A stretch of 64,000 bases of DNA from Nucisporomicrobium flavum (GTDB lineage Bacteria > Actinomycetota > Actinomycetes > Mycobacteriales > Micromonosporaceae), in NCBI RefSeq assembly GCF_016464385.1, contig NZ_JADMLH010000012.1:62001-126000 (forward strand), written 5' to 3'. A model generated the notes under the pieces. The model was not told the origin of the DNA. It worked only from the letters and a program-made list of their open reading frames with translations, and did no database searches. The position numbers and the translations under genes are program-made. Positions within the stretch are counted from its first letter, which is position 1. Every line of letters starts with the position of its first letter. This document shows, piece after piece, positions 16,055 through 24,131 of the stretch.

Positions 16055-16917
16055 CCGCCGCGGCACGCGATCGCACGTCGGCGTACTGGTCGGCGGCGGC
16101 CGCCGGCTGGATCCGCCACGCGGACCGGCACGACGCGTGGGGGCGGCCCCTCGGCGCCACCGCCCTGGCCGCCCTGCGCCCGGCGCCGGGCGAGCGCTTC
16201 CTGGACGTGGGCTGCGCCTGCGGCGGGACGACGGCCGAGCTGGCGTCCGTGGCCGGTCCGGCCGGGGCGGCGGTCGGGGTGGACCTGGTGGAGGCGCTGA
16301 TCACCGAGGCGAACCGGCGGTTCCCGGCGGCGCCCGGCCGGAACCTGAGCTTCCACACCGCGGACGTGGAACGGATCGAGCGCGTCCCGCAGGCCCCGTT
16401 CGACGCGGCCTACTCCCGGATGGCCCTGATGATGTTCGCCGACCCCGTCGCCGGCTGCGCCGCGGTACGCCGGTCCCTGCGGCCCGGGGGACGGCTGGCG
16501 GCCACCGTCTTCCGGGGCGGCGGCGCGCCCTGGCTGCCCGCGGCGATGCTCGGCGCCGCCGCGGACGTCGGGCCGGTGGAACCGCTGCCCGTGGGCGACG
16601 AACCCGGCCCGTTCGCCTTCGCCGACCCGCGGCGGGTGGAGCGGATCCTGGCCGCGGCGGGCTTCACCGCGATCGCGGTCAGACCGGACGACGTCGTGGT
16701 CGGCGCGCCGGACGATCCGGAGGCGGTGGCCGACTGGCTCATCGACCTGGGGCCGGCCGGGGTGGCGTACCGGGCGGCGCCGGCCGGTGCGCGAGCGGCC
16801 GCCCGGGAGGGTGCGGCCCGCCTGCTGGAGCGGTACCGCACCCCGGGCACCGGATATCGCCTGCCCACGGCGATCTGGACGATCACCGCCGAACGCCCCG
16901 CGACGCCCGGCGGCTGA
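16051..16917 (+). CDS. Class I SAM-dependent methyltransferase
   Basis: A 288-residue methyltransferase. Motif I is FLDVGCACGGTTAELA (about residues 50-65), followed by the acidic VGVDLVEALI for SAM ribose binding and the post-motif PFDAAYSRMALMMFADP. It resembles UbiE/Methyltransf_11-type small-molecule enzymes. The GTG start lies within the stop of the preceding 98-aa gene. Substrate is unknown; the TetR-controlled context suggests modification of a small, possibly toxic, compound. Confidence 0.85.
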   Translation: MTAAARDRTSAYWSAAAAGWIRHADRHDAWGRPLGATALAALRPAPGERFLDVGCACGGTTAELASVAGPAGAAVGVDLVEALITEANRRFPAAPGRNLSFHTADVERIERVPQAPFDAAYSRMALMMFADPVAGCAAVRRSLRPGGRLAATVFRGGGAPWLPAAMLGAAADVGPVEPLPVGDEPGPFAFADPRRVERILAAAGFTAIAVRPDDVVVGAPDDPEAVADWLIDLGPAGVAYRAAPAGARAAAREGAARLLERYRTPGTGYRLPTAIWTITAERPATPGG

Positions 16918-16931
16918 CCGTCCGGCCCGGC

Positions 16932-17516
16932 TCAGTCGTCCGAGCCGTGCCCACCGTGGCGCCCGTGGTCGTCGCCGGCACGGTCGTCCGACCCGCGCCC
17001 CCGGCCCCGGTCGTCGCCGGCGCCGTCGTCGGAACCCCGTCCCCGGCCGCGATCGTCGGCAGCACTGTCATCCGAGCCGCGCCCGCGCCCGCGGTCGTCC
17101 GTGGCCGAGCCGCCGCTCGCGCCCTTCACCCGGTGGCGCAGGACCTCGCCGGTCGCCCGGTCCACGTCGATGTCGTGCGCGGCGCCGCGCAGCGTCACGT
17201 CCACGTCCCAGACCGCGCGGCCGTGCTCGGTCTCCCGCTCGACCTTCGTCACCCGGCCGCCGCCGACCACCCGGATCGCGATGGCCTTCGCGGCGGCCAC
17301 GCTGATCCCCCCAGCGGCCGACGGCGACGAGGCGGTGGACGAGGCCGACGGGGACGGCGAGGCGGAGCTGAAGAGCGACGGCGGCGTGACCACGTCACCG
17401 TTCGGCAGCATCGGCACGGCCGGGTCGTCGGCGCCCGCCGCGAGGGCGGTGCCGCCGAGGGCGAGGGCGGCCACCGCGCCGGCGGCCAGGGCGGATGCGG
17501 TACGAAGCCTGATCAT
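16932..17516 (-). CDS. Secreted PepSY-domain protein with repeat tail
   Basis: 194 residues: an N-terminal signal peptide (MIRLRTASALAAGAVAALAL, cleavage near ALAAGA), a Ser/Pro linker, then a PepSY unit (ISVAAAKAIAIRVVGGGRVT to VDRATGEVLRHRVKG, about 69-130). The C-terminal 60 residues are three to four copies of an Asp/Arg/Gly unit, DDRGRGRGSDD, ending in a His-rich GDDHGRHGGHGSDD. PepSY proteins are often extracytoplasmic and linked to two-component systems. The promoter carries CTTAACC/CTTAGCG direct repeats that match those beside the response-regulator gene at 20305, so it is probably in that regulon. Confidence 0.85.
   Translation of the reverse strand: MIRLRTASALAAGAVAALALGGTALAAGADDPAVPMLPNGDVVTPPSLFSSASPSPSASSTASSPSAAGGISVAAAKAIAIRVVGGGRVTKVERETEHGRAVWDVDVTLRGAAHDIDVDRATGEVLRHRVKGASGGSATDDRGRGRGSDDSAADDRGRGRGSDDGAGDDRGRGRGSDDRAGDDHGRHGGHGSDD
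16965..17110. repeat. Tandem repeat encoding DDRGRGRGSDD units
   Basis: Degenerate copies of roughly 42 bp encode the acidic/basic tail of the PepSY protein. Copies differ mostly at third positions and in the linkers SAA, GAG and RAG, so they arose by duplication followed by drift. They are translated in frame and are not a CRISPR array. Confidence 0.7.
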
Positions 17517-17575
17517 GGGAACCTCCGAGGTGTCGGTTGTCGTGACACCTGCACGCTCCCGCGCGGCGCGCTATG

Positions 17576-17608
17576 GGCACGCTGTGTGATCGCTAAGACG
17601 CGGTTAAG
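17576..17608 (-). promoter_or_regulatory. Response-regulator direct repeats before the PepSY gene
   Basis: On the minus strand the sequence divides into three 11-bp units: CTTAACCGCGT, CTTAGCGATCA and CACAGCGTGCC, followed at once by CATAGC, a possible -10 element. The units match the CTTAACC/CTTAGCGTGCC series at 20345-20388. They overlap the last codons of the upstream methyltransferase gene and lie 60 bp before the PepSY start. Confidence 0.6.
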
Positions 17609-18339
17609 GGCTTCCGGTACACCGAGATGTGGTCCGTGGAGTCCGGGCCGAAGGGGGCGCTGTCCCAGGTCGCGTACCGGGCCTCGAGGGTGAGGCCGGC
17701 CCGCTCGGCGAGCTCGTCGATCTGATCCGGCCAGAGGTAGTGCATGCCGAACGGCTCGAGCCGTACGCCGCCGTCGGTGAACACGATGGTCTGGCGCAGG
17801 AACGTCTGGGCCTCGCGGTCGTACCGGTGCGTCCGGACCGACACCGACGTCTCCGTCACCGACCAGACCTGCACCTGCTGCTCGTCGCGGTCGAAGTTCG
17901 CGGGGTCGGGGACGAACGCCTCGATGACGAAGGCGCCGCCGGGCGCGAGCACGCGGGCGACGTTGCGGAAGCAGTCCTCCTGGCGGCCCTCGCCGGTCAG
18001 GTTGAACAGCGTGTTGAAGACCAGGTAGGCGAGCGGGAACGGGCCGGGCACCGCGACGTCCGCCATGTCGCCGACGAGGACCGGCATGTCCGCCCCGCCG
18101 GGTTTGGCGCGCAGCAGCTCCACCATCTCCGGGGACGCCTCGATGCCGTGCACCTCGACGCCGTGGGCCGCCAGCGGCAGGGCGACCCGGCCGCTGCCGA
18201 TGGCGAGCTCGAGCGCGGGACCGCCGCCCGCCAGGCCGGCCAGGAAGCGGGCCGCGGGTTCCGGGTCGGGGTTGCCGGGGCTGTCGTAGTGCGCCGCCCA
18301 TTGGCGGCCGAACAGCCCGGGGTCGTCCAATATCGACAT
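17593..18339 (-). CDS. Class I SAM-dependent methyltransferase
   Basis: 248 residues with motif I as ALELAIGSGRVALPLA (about 42-57), an acidic VHGIEASPEMVELL, and the post-motif YLVFNTLFNLTGEGRQ, a small-molecule Methyltransf_25-like pattern. It starts 20 bp after the stop of the histidine kinase gene on the same strand, so it is likely the third gene of the RR-HK-methyltransferase transcript. Substrate unknown. Having a methyltransferase downstream of a two-component pair is not a standard association I can name. Confidence 0.85.
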   Translation of the reverse strand: MSILDDPGLFGRQWAAHYDSPGNPDPEPAARFLAGLAGGGPALELAIGSGRVALPLAAHGVEVHGIEASPEMVELLRAKPGGADMPVLVGDMADVAVPGPFPLAYLVFNTLFNLTGEGRQEDCFRNVARVLAPGGAFVIEAFVPDPANFDRDEQQVQVWSVTETSVSVRTHRYDREAQTFLRQTIVFTDGGVRLEPFGMHYLWPDQIDELAERAGLTLEARYATWDSAPFGPDSTDHISVYRKPLTAS

Positions 18340-18359
18340 GCCCTCAGACCAGCAGAGTG

Positions 18360-19625
18360 TCAGGCGGGCGGCAAGGCATTTACCCCGGTCAGATCGATGC
18401 GGACGTACGCGCCCCCACCCGGCGCCGGTTCGACGCGCAGCGAGCCGCCGCCGCTCTCGGCCGCCCGCCGGGCGATGTCCAGGCCGAGCCCGGTCGAGCC
18501 GCTGCCCGAGGAGCCGCGGCGCAGCGCGTCCGGCGGGAAGCCCGGACCGTCGTCGGAGACCGTCAGCACCGCGCCGCCGCCCGGGCGGGCGGCCAGCGAC
18601 ACCCCGAACGCGGTGCCGTCCGGGGTGTGCGCGAACACGTTGCCCAGCAGCGCGTCGAGCGCCGCGGCCAGCTCGTCGGCGGGGATCGCCACCGGGAGGG
18701 GACCGGGCGGGAGCTCCCGGCGTACCCGCCGATCGGTGTCCTCGGCCAGCACCGCCCAGAAGGCGACCCGGTCCGCGACCACCGCCGCCGCGTCGCAGGC
18801 CCGCTCGCCGCCCCGGCGGCGGGCCTGCTGGATCACCGCGGTGACCGCCCGCTGGATGCCGTCGGCGGCCGCGGCGACCCGGGCCGCCTCATCCGGGTCG
18901 CGCAGGGACTCGGCCTCGAGGCGCAGCGCGGTCAGCGGGGTGCGCAGCCGGTGGGACAGGTCGGCCACCTGCTCCCGCTCCTCGCGCAGCAGGTCCTGGA
19001 TGCGCCCGGCGAGGTGGTTGAGCGCCGCGGCGACCTCGCGCACCTCGGGCGGGCCGGCGGGGGCGGCCCGCGCCGACAACTCGGCGCGGGCCAGGCGGTG
19101 GGAGACCGCGGAGAGGTCGGCGATCGGGGCGACGAGCGTACGGGCCAGCCGGTCGGCCACCACCAGCCCGAGCAGGACGAGCGCCACGCCCAGCCCGGCC
19201 AGCACGAGCCACGACCGGGCGACCCCGCGGTTCAGCTCCGCGGCGGGCACGACGGTGCGGATCACGTACGTGCCGGGCCCCGTGACCACCGGCACGACGA
19301 TCTCCCGGCCCGCGCCCGTGGCCACGGCGAACGACTCGCCCTTCGCGGCGGCCAGCCGGACCGCGGGGGTGGGCGCCGCGGCCTGGCCGATCACCGCGCC
19401 GTCCGGCGTGAACACGCTGACCGGCACCGGCTGGCCCTGCACCGCCAGCGACAGCTCATCGGCGCCGGTGCCGACCAGCGGCACGATCGTCTGCAGGACG
19501 CCGTTGGCGCGGCTGATCGCCCGGTCCTCGGCGACCTGCCGGACGAGCAGCGCGAGCGGCGCGAGGAACGCGATCAGGATCAGACAGGTGGTCGCCGCGA
19601 CCAGGAGCGTCAGGCGGCGTCTCAT
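18360..19625 (-). CDS. Sensor histidine kinase
   Basis: 421 residues: transmembrane helix near 5-28, an extracytoplasmic sensor of about 110 residues, a second helix near 139-160, a HAMP region, then the dimerisation helix with the phospho-acceptor His in DLSHRLRTPLTAL, and an ATPase domain with the N-box LLGNVFAHTP, the G1 box DDGPGFP and GSGSTGLGLDIARR. The ATG at 19625 overlaps the stop of the response-regulator gene. It should phosphorylate that regulator in response to an unknown extracellular signal. Start chosen because upstream in-frame sequence lies inside the regulator gene. Confidence 0.93.
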   Translation of the reverse strand: MRRRLTLLVAATTCLILIAFLAPLALLVRQVAEDRAISRANGVLQTIVPLVGTGADELSLAVQGQPVPVSVFTPDGAVIGQAAAPTPAVRLAAAKGESFAVATGAGREIVVPVVTGPGTYVIRTVVPAAELNRGVARSWLVLAGLGVALVLLGLVVADRLARTLVAPIADLSAVSHRLARAELSARAAPAGPPEVREVAAALNHLAGRIQDLLREEREQVADLSHRLRTPLTALRLEAESLRDPDEAARVAAAADGIQRAVTAVIQQARRRGGERACDAAAVVADRVAFWAVLAEDTDRRVRRELPPGPLPVAIPADELAAALDALLGNVFAHTPDGTAFGVSLAARPGGGAVLTVSDDGPGFPPDALRRGSSGSGSTGLGLDIARRAAESGGGSLRVEPAPGGGAYVRIDLTGVNALPPA

Positions 19626-20305
19626 GCCGGCCCGCTCAACCGGACGCCGACCCCGCGCACGGTGTGCAGGTAGCGCGGGTCCTGCGCGGTCTCGCCGAGC
19701 TTGCGGCGCAGCCAGGACAGGTGCACGTCGACGGTCTTGTCCGCGCCGCCGTACGGCACCTGCCACACCTCGCTGAGCAGTTCCCGTTTGCTGACCACCT
19801 GCCCGGCGCGGGTGGCGAGGTGATGCAGCAGGTCGAACTCCCGCGGCGTCAGGTCGAGGTCCGTGCCGTCGAGCGTGGCCGTCCGGGCGCCCGCGTCGAT
19901 GCGCAGGCCGCCCACCGTCAGCGCGGCCGGTTCCGTGCCGGCCGGGCCGCCGCGGCGCAGGACCGCGCGGACCCGGGCGTCGAGCTGCGCGGCGGTGAAC
20001 GGCTTGACGATGTAGTCGTCGGCGCCCGCGTCGAGCACCCGGACGATCTCGGTCTCGTCGTCGCGGGCGGTCGCCACGATCACCGGTACGGCGCTGACGG
20101 CCCGCAGCATCCGCAGCAGCTCCCGCCCGTCGAGGTCGGGCAGCCCCAGGTCGAGCACGACGAGGTCCGGGCGCTCGGCGAGAGCGGTCTGCAGCCCGTC
20201 CATCGCGGTGTGCGAGGCCGCCACCGCGTGCCCTCGCTCCCGCAGCGCGCGCAGCAGGGTGGTACGGATCGCCGAGTCGTCCTCGATCAACAGGAGGTGG
20301 GCCAC
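19622..20305 (-). CDS. OmpR-family response regulator
   Basis: 227 residues with a receiver domain (IEDDSAIRTTLL acidic pocket, VVLDLGLPDLDG phospho-acceptor Asp near 51, ATARDD, IVKPF lysine) and a winged-helix output domain (LTPREFDLLHHLATRAGQVVS, TVDVHLSWLRRKLGE, YLHTVRGVGVRL). GTG start with GGAGG-like sequence upstream is weak. It is divergent from a small secreted-protein gene at 20408; between them are four 11-bp units typical of OmpR-family binding sites. The likely regulon also includes the PepSY gene. Confidence 0.93.
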   Translation of the reverse strand: MAHLLLIEDDSAIRTTLLRALRERGHAVAASHTAMDGLQTALAERPDLVVLDLGLPDLDGRELLRMLRAVSAVPVIVATARDDETEIVRVLDAGADDYIVKPFTAAQLDARVRAVLRRGGPAGTEPAALTVGGLRIDAGARTATLDGTDLDLTPREFDLLHHLATRAGQVVSKRELLSEVWQVPYGGADKTVDVHLSWLRRKLGETAQDPRYLHTVRGVGVRLSGPA

Positions 20306-20344
20306 GCTGGCAACCTATCCCGGCGTACCGGCACGATCGTGGCT

Positions 20345-20388
20345 CTTAACCCTCCCTTAGCGTGCCCGCGAGCCTGCCTTAGCGTGCC
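20345..20388 (+). promoter_or_regulatory. Four 11-bp units, two identical, in an OmpR-type operator
   Basis: The stretch reads as four consecutive 11-mers: CTTAACCCTCC, CTTAGCGTGCC, CGCGAGCCTGC, CTTAGCGTGCC. The second and fourth are identical. CATAGT at 20395-20400 follows, and the GTG of the downstream gene is at 20408. Head-to-tail 11-bp units are typical of OmpR/PhoP-type regulators, and the gene for such a regulator is divergent next door. Confidence 0.65.
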
Positions 20389-20407
20389 GCCGGGCATAGT
20401 CGCTCCT

Positions 20408-20854
20408 GTGAACCGCCGAACGCTGCTCGTGACCGCCGGCTGGCTCGGTGCGGCCGTGCTCGCCGTGCTGGTCGGCCTGACCGGGGTACGCCTCATCGGG
20501 GCCGGCCTGACCTCGCCGGAGTCCCGCCCCCGCAGCGCCGCGGAGGTGGCCGAGGACCTGCGCTCGCTGCCGTCCCCTTCCCCGTCCGCGACCCGTACGC
20601 CGACGCCCACCGCCTCGCAGGCCGTCGGGAGCCCGCGCGGCCGGACCTTCCCGACGCGCGGGGGCACGGTGGTGGCCCGGTGCGCCACGGGCGGCCCGGA
20701 GATCGTCACGATGTCGCCGGCGCCCGGGTTCGCGCTGCACGAGCGGGAGCGCTCCGAGGGGGAGTTCCGCAGCACGTCGGACAACCACGACCGGGTCAAG
20801 TTCAGGATCGCCTGCTCGGCGGGTACGCCCTCCCTGCAGCTGCGCGGTGACTGA
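20408..20854 (+). CDS. Small exported protein of unknown function, 148 aa
   Basis: An N-terminal hydrophobic segment (LLVTAGWLGAAVLAVLVGLT, residues 5-25) serves as signal or anchor, then a Ser/Pro/Thr linker (PSPSPSATRTPTPT), then a compact domain with two cysteines (VVARCATGG and FRIACSAGT) that could form a disulfide, and a central GFALHERERSEGEFRS. I do not recognise the domain. It sits just downstream of four 11-bp units and is divergent from the response-regulator gene, so it is probably controlled by that system. The mRNA may be leaderless. Confidence 0.75.
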   Translation: MNRRTLLVTAGWLGAAVLAVLVGLTGVRLIGAGLTSPESRPRSAAEVAEDLRSLPSPSPSATRTPTPTASQAVGSPRGRTFPTRGGTVVARCATGGPEIVTMSPAPGFALHERERSEGEFRSTSDNHDRVKFRIACSAGTPSLQLRGD

Positions 20855-20865
20855 AGAATAGGGGC

Positions 20866-22260
20866 GTGGACCTCGTCATCAACCTCGACGGCTCGGGCGA
20901 GAAGACGGTCCGGGTGTACCGGGCGCTGCGCGAGGCGATCGAGGACGGGCGGCTGCCCGAGGGCCACCGGCTGCCCGCGACCCGGGTGCTCGCGGCGGAT
21001 CTCCGGGTGGCACGCAACAGCGTCGCGACGGCGTACGAGCGGCTCGTGGCGGAGGGCTACCTCGTGGCCCGCACCGGCGCGGGGACGTTCGTGGCCGCCG
21101 TACGCGACGAACCCGCCCCGCGCCGCGCCACGGCCGACCCGCTGCACCCGCGGCCGGGGTGGACCTTCGAGCCGCTGCCGACGGGCGCCGGCGTGCCCGC
21201 ACCGAAGTACGACTTCCGCACCGGCATCCCGGACGCGCGGCTGTTCCCGTTCGACACGTGGCGGCGGCTGGTCGCGGCGGAACTGCGGCTGGGCGCCAAC
21301 GAGCCGGGCGCGTACGCCACCCCCGCCGGCCACCCGGCCCTGCGCGCGGCGATCGCGCGGTATCTCGGCTACTCGCGGTCCCTGCGAGTGGAGGCGGACG
21401 ACGTGCTCGTCACCAACGGCACGCAGCACGCGCTCGACCTGATCGGCCGGGTGCTGCTGCGGCCGGGGGACGTCGTCGCGCTGGAGGAGCCCGGTTATCC
21501 GCCCGCGCGGCGGCTGTTCGCCTCGCTGGGCGCGCAGGTGGTGGGCGTACCCGTGGACGCCGACGGCCTGGTCGTCGACAACCTGCCGCGCGCCGCCCGG
21601 ATCGTCTACACCACGCCGTCGCACCAGTTCCCGCTCGGACCGGCGATGAGCCTCACCCGGCGGCACGCGCTGCTGGACTGGGCGCGGTGCCGGCAGGCCG
21701 CGGTGATCGAGGACGACTACGACTCCGAGTTCCGTTTCTCGGCGCGCCCGCTGGAGCCGCTGCACAGCCTCGACACCGCCGGGCGGGTGCTCTACGTGGG
21801 CACCTTCTCCAAGACGATGCTGCCCAGCGTGCGGACGGGCTTCGTGCTCGCCCCGGCCGGCCTGCGCGCGGCGCTCGCGGCGGCGCGCCAGCTCGGCGAC
21901 GGGTACGGGCAGATCGCGGTGCAGGCGGCGCTGGCCCGGTTCATCGACGAGGGGCTGCTGGCCCGGCACGTCCGGCGGGCTCTGAAGGCGTACGCGCACC
22001 GCCACGCCCGCATCGTCGCCGTGCTGGGCCGGCACGCCGGGCTCACGGTGCTGCCGTCGGCGGCCGGCCTGCACGTCACCGCGCTCGCTCCCCGTTCGGC
22101 CGAGGTGGTGTCGGCGGCCGCCGAGCGCGGTGTGGCCGTGGAGGACCTGGCCGGCTACGGCAGCGACTCCACCGGGTTCGTGTTCGGCTTCGGCGCGATC
22201 GATCCCGCGCTGCTCGACGAGGGGCTGGAGGTCTTCGGCGAGGTCCTCCGGGAGGCGTAG
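20866..22260 (+). CDS. MocR-family transcriptional regulator
   Basis: 464 residues with a GntR-type winged helix (RVYRALREAIEDGRLPEGHR, then LAADLRVARNSVATAYERL) and an aminotransferase-like domain: NGTQHALDL, EDDYDSEFRF, and GTFSKTMLPSVRTG, whose lysine would hold PLP. The DDYDSEF motif is characteristic of PdxR-like MocR proteins. It starts 11 bp after the small exported-protein gene. Its 3' end overlaps the convergent APC permease gene by 106 bp. A target is not proven; the APC permease behind it carries MocR-like boxes in its promoter. Confidence 0.88.
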   Translation: MDLVINLDGSGEKTVRVYRALREAIEDGRLPEGHRLPATRVLAADLRVARNSVATAYERLVAEGYLVARTGAGTFVAAVRDEPAPRRATADPLHPRPGWTFEPLPTGAGVPAPKYDFRTGIPDARLFPFDTWRRLVAAELRLGANEPGAYATPAGHPALRAAIARYLGYSRSLRVEADDVLVTNGTQHALDLIGRVLLRPGDVVALEEPGYPPARRLFASLGAQVVGVPVDADGLVVDNLPRAARIVYTTPSHQFPLGPAMSLTRRHALLDWARCRQAAVIEDDYDSEFRFSARPLEPLHSLDTAGRVLYVGTFSKTMLPSVRTGFVLAPAGLRAALAAARQLGDGYGQIAVQAALARFIDEGLLARHVRRALKAYAHRHARIVAVLGRHAGLTVLPSAAGLHVTALAPRSAEVVSAAAERGVAVEDLAGYGSDSTGFVFGFGAIDPALLDEGLEVFGEVLREA

Positions 22261-23444
22261 GCCACCGCGGCCGCGGCGACGACCAGGCTGAGCAGCGCCG
22301 GGGTGCCGTTGAGGACCAGCAGGCCGAGCGTGGACACGAACGCGAGCCCGGCGCCGCGCCGCGCCCAGCCGGGTGGCAGCAGCTTCAGGGCTGCTGCCGT
22401 GCCGAGGACATACACCAGCGTGAAGCAGCCGGTGACGAGCAGCATGGCCGTGTGGAAGCTGATCGGCAGCGCCGCCGACACGAGGCTGCCGGCGGTGACG
22501 ACGAGCAGCGACCTGCGGGGCGTGCCGACCGGGCCGGCCGGCAGCGCGCCGTCACGGGCCAGGGCCGCGCCCAGCCGGGACGCTCCGGCCAGGTACGCGT
22601 TGACCGCCCCGATGGTCAGCAGCACGGCGACCACCGCGGTGACCACCCGGACCGGCCCGCCCACCCCGACGGCCAGCAGGTCGGCGAGCGGCGCCGGGCT
22701 GTCCCCGATGGCCGGGCCGAGCACCAGCACACTGGTGGCGGCGACGGCGAGGTACAGCACGCCGACGATCAGCACCGCCGCGCCGGTGGCCCGCGTGACG
22801 TCCCGGCGGGGGTCGCGGTATTCGCCGGACAGCGACGAGACAGCCTCCCACCCGGCGAAGCCCCAGACCAGCACGGCCGCGGCGGTGCCGATGCCGGCCC
22901 AGCCGTACGGTGCGAACGGCGTGAGGTTGGCCAGCCGGGCGTGCGGGAGCGCGGCGATGACGGTGACCACGAGCAGCGCGGCGAGCGCGGCGGTGAGCCA
23001 CAGCTGTGCCCGGCCGGAGATCTGCAGCCCGAACCAGTTCATCGTGACGACGATGCCCATGATCACGAAGAACGTGCCGAGCACGGTCGCCCGGCCGCCG
23101 CCGAGGAGGTCGGCCACGTATCCGCCGGCGAACGCGGCGGCGGGCGGGGCGCCCAACGGCACGGCGAAGAAGAAGCACCACCCGACCGCCGCGGCGGCCC
23201 GGGCTCCGAAGGCCAGCCGGACGTATGTGGAGACGCCGCCGCCGTCGGGATAGCGGGCGCCGAGCGCGGCGAACGTCCCGGCCAGGGGAGCGGACAGCAG
23301 GATCAGGGCGAGCCAGGCGAGCAGCGAGGCGGGTCCCGCGACGCCCGCGGCCAGCGCCGGCATCGAGATCACGCCGGTGCCGAGCACGGCGCCGACGCAG
23401 AGGGCCGTGCCCTGGGCGCGCGACAGGGTGCCGGTGGAGGTCAT
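22155..23444 (-). CDS. APC-superfamily amino-acid permease
   Basis: 429 residues with about twelve hydrophobic segments. The N-terminal LSRAQGTALCVGAVLGTGVISMPALAAG contains the glycine-rich unwound helix 1 (GxGxI type) that binds substrate in this superfamily; the centre has WGFAGWEAVSSLSGEYRDPRRD, typical of helix 6 and its loop. The start ATG at 23444 was preferred over one 66 bp upstream. The last 35 codons are antisense to the MocR gene and encode a polar Ser/Pro tail. An inverted repeat and a further GCCAATT box lie before it. Confidence 0.9.
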   Translation of the reverse strand: MTSTGTLSRAQGTALCVGAVLGTGVISMPALAAGVAGPASLLAWLALILLSAPLAGTFAALGARYPDGGGVSTYVRLAFGARAAAAVGWCFFFAVPLGAPPAAAFAGGYVADLLGGGRATVLGTFFVIMGIVVTMNWFGLQISGRAQLWLTAALAALLVVTVIAALPHARLANLTPFAPYGWAGIGTAAAVLVWGFAGWEAVSSLSGEYRDPRRDVTRATGAAVLIVGVLYLAVAATSVLVLGPAIGDSPAPLADLLAVGVGGPVRVVTAVVAVLLTIGAVNAYLAGASRLGAALARDGALPAGPVGTPRRSLLVVTAGSLVSAALPISFHTAMLLVTGCFTLVYVLGTAAALKLLPPGWARRGAGLAFVSTLGLLVLNGTPALLSLVVAAAAVAYASRRTSPKTSSPSSSSAGSIAPKPNTNPVESLP

Positions 23445-23463
23445 GTGATCACCGTAGGCACCC

Positions 23464-23512
23464 GATTGGCCCCTCGTCCGGGCCAATCCGACCCCCATCA
23501 GAGGAGCCAATT
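23464..23512. promoter_or_regulatory. GCCAAT inverted repeat and extra box before the APC permease
   Basis: GATTGGCCC (23464-23472) and GGGCCAATC (23480-23488) are perfect 9-bp arms 7 bp apart; a further GCCAATT is at 23506-23512. The core is the same as the boxes between yczE and its MocR gene. Position is just upstream of the permease start at 23444. Confidence 0.6.
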
Positions 23513-23513
23513 G

Positions 23514-24131
23514 CTACATGTTCAGCTTGGCTGTACGGATGCTCTCGTCGCCGGCGATCTCGACCCGCGCGACGCTCTGGCGGCCCGAGCAGAAAAGCAC
23601 GATCTCGCCGGGCGCGCCGGTCACCGTCGCCGCCGGGGTCCCGTCGCCGACCTGCAGCACGCCAAAGCCGGGCGCCTCGATCCGGACCGGCTTGCCGAGC
23701 CGGCGCAGCGCCAGCCGGGCGGTCACCTTGGTGGCCTTCCAGAGCGCGTTCTCCTCGCCGCGGTCGAGCGCCCGCGGCTCCCAGCCCGGCTGCGCGCGCC
23801 GGACGTCCTCGTGGTGCACGAAGTACTCGACCGTGTTGGCCAGCTCGTCGAGGAGCGGGTTGCTCACCGGGCTCCACCACGGCGGGGTGCGCACCTCGGC
23901 CACGACCCGCTCGTACGGCTGCGCAGCCTTGGCCCGCCGGACGTGCTCGCCGTGCCCGGCCAGCGGCGGCACCAGCATGCCGACCATCGCGTCCGGCCGG
24001 CGGTCCCGGACCACCAGGTGCGCGGCGAGGTCCCGGGTGGCCCAGCCGGCGCACATGGTCGGCGCGTCCGGACCCACCTCGAGGAGCAGATCGGCGAGGA
24101 GGCGGCGTTCCGTACGCGCGTAGTCGGTCAT
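23514..24131 (-). CDS. TIGR03085-type metal-binding, DinB/mycothiol-fold protein
   Basis: 205 residues beginning MTDYARTERRLLADLLLEVG, followed by CAGWATRDLAAHLVVRDRRPD and VEYFVHHEDVRRAQPGW. The histidines in AAHL and VHHED fit the metal site of the four-helix DinB/mycothiol-dependent isomerase-like fold; this length and the C-terminal beta-rich part match the actinobacterial TIGR03085 group. The function of that group is not established. It lies upstream of the APC permease on the same strand with a 69-bp gap that holds the GCCAAT boxes. Confidence 0.8.
   Translation of the reverse strand: MTDYARTERRLLADLLLEVGPDAPTMCAGWATRDLAAHLVVRDRRPDAMVGMLVPPLAGHGEHVRRAKAAQPYERVVAEVRTPPWWSPVSNPLLDELANTVEYFVHHEDVRRAQPGWEPRALDRGEENALWKATKVTARLALRRLGKPVRIEAPGFGVLQVGDGTPAATVTGAPGEIVLFCSGRQSVARVEIAGDESIRTAKLNM

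Noticed and set aside
16965..17110. Repeats that might suggest a CRISPR array
   Set aside because: Copies are adjacent without unique spacers and are translated in frame as DDRGRGRGSDD units.
20287..22074. A 595-codon minus-strand frame
   Set aside because: Antisense to the second MocR gene and the small exported-protein gene; no domain.
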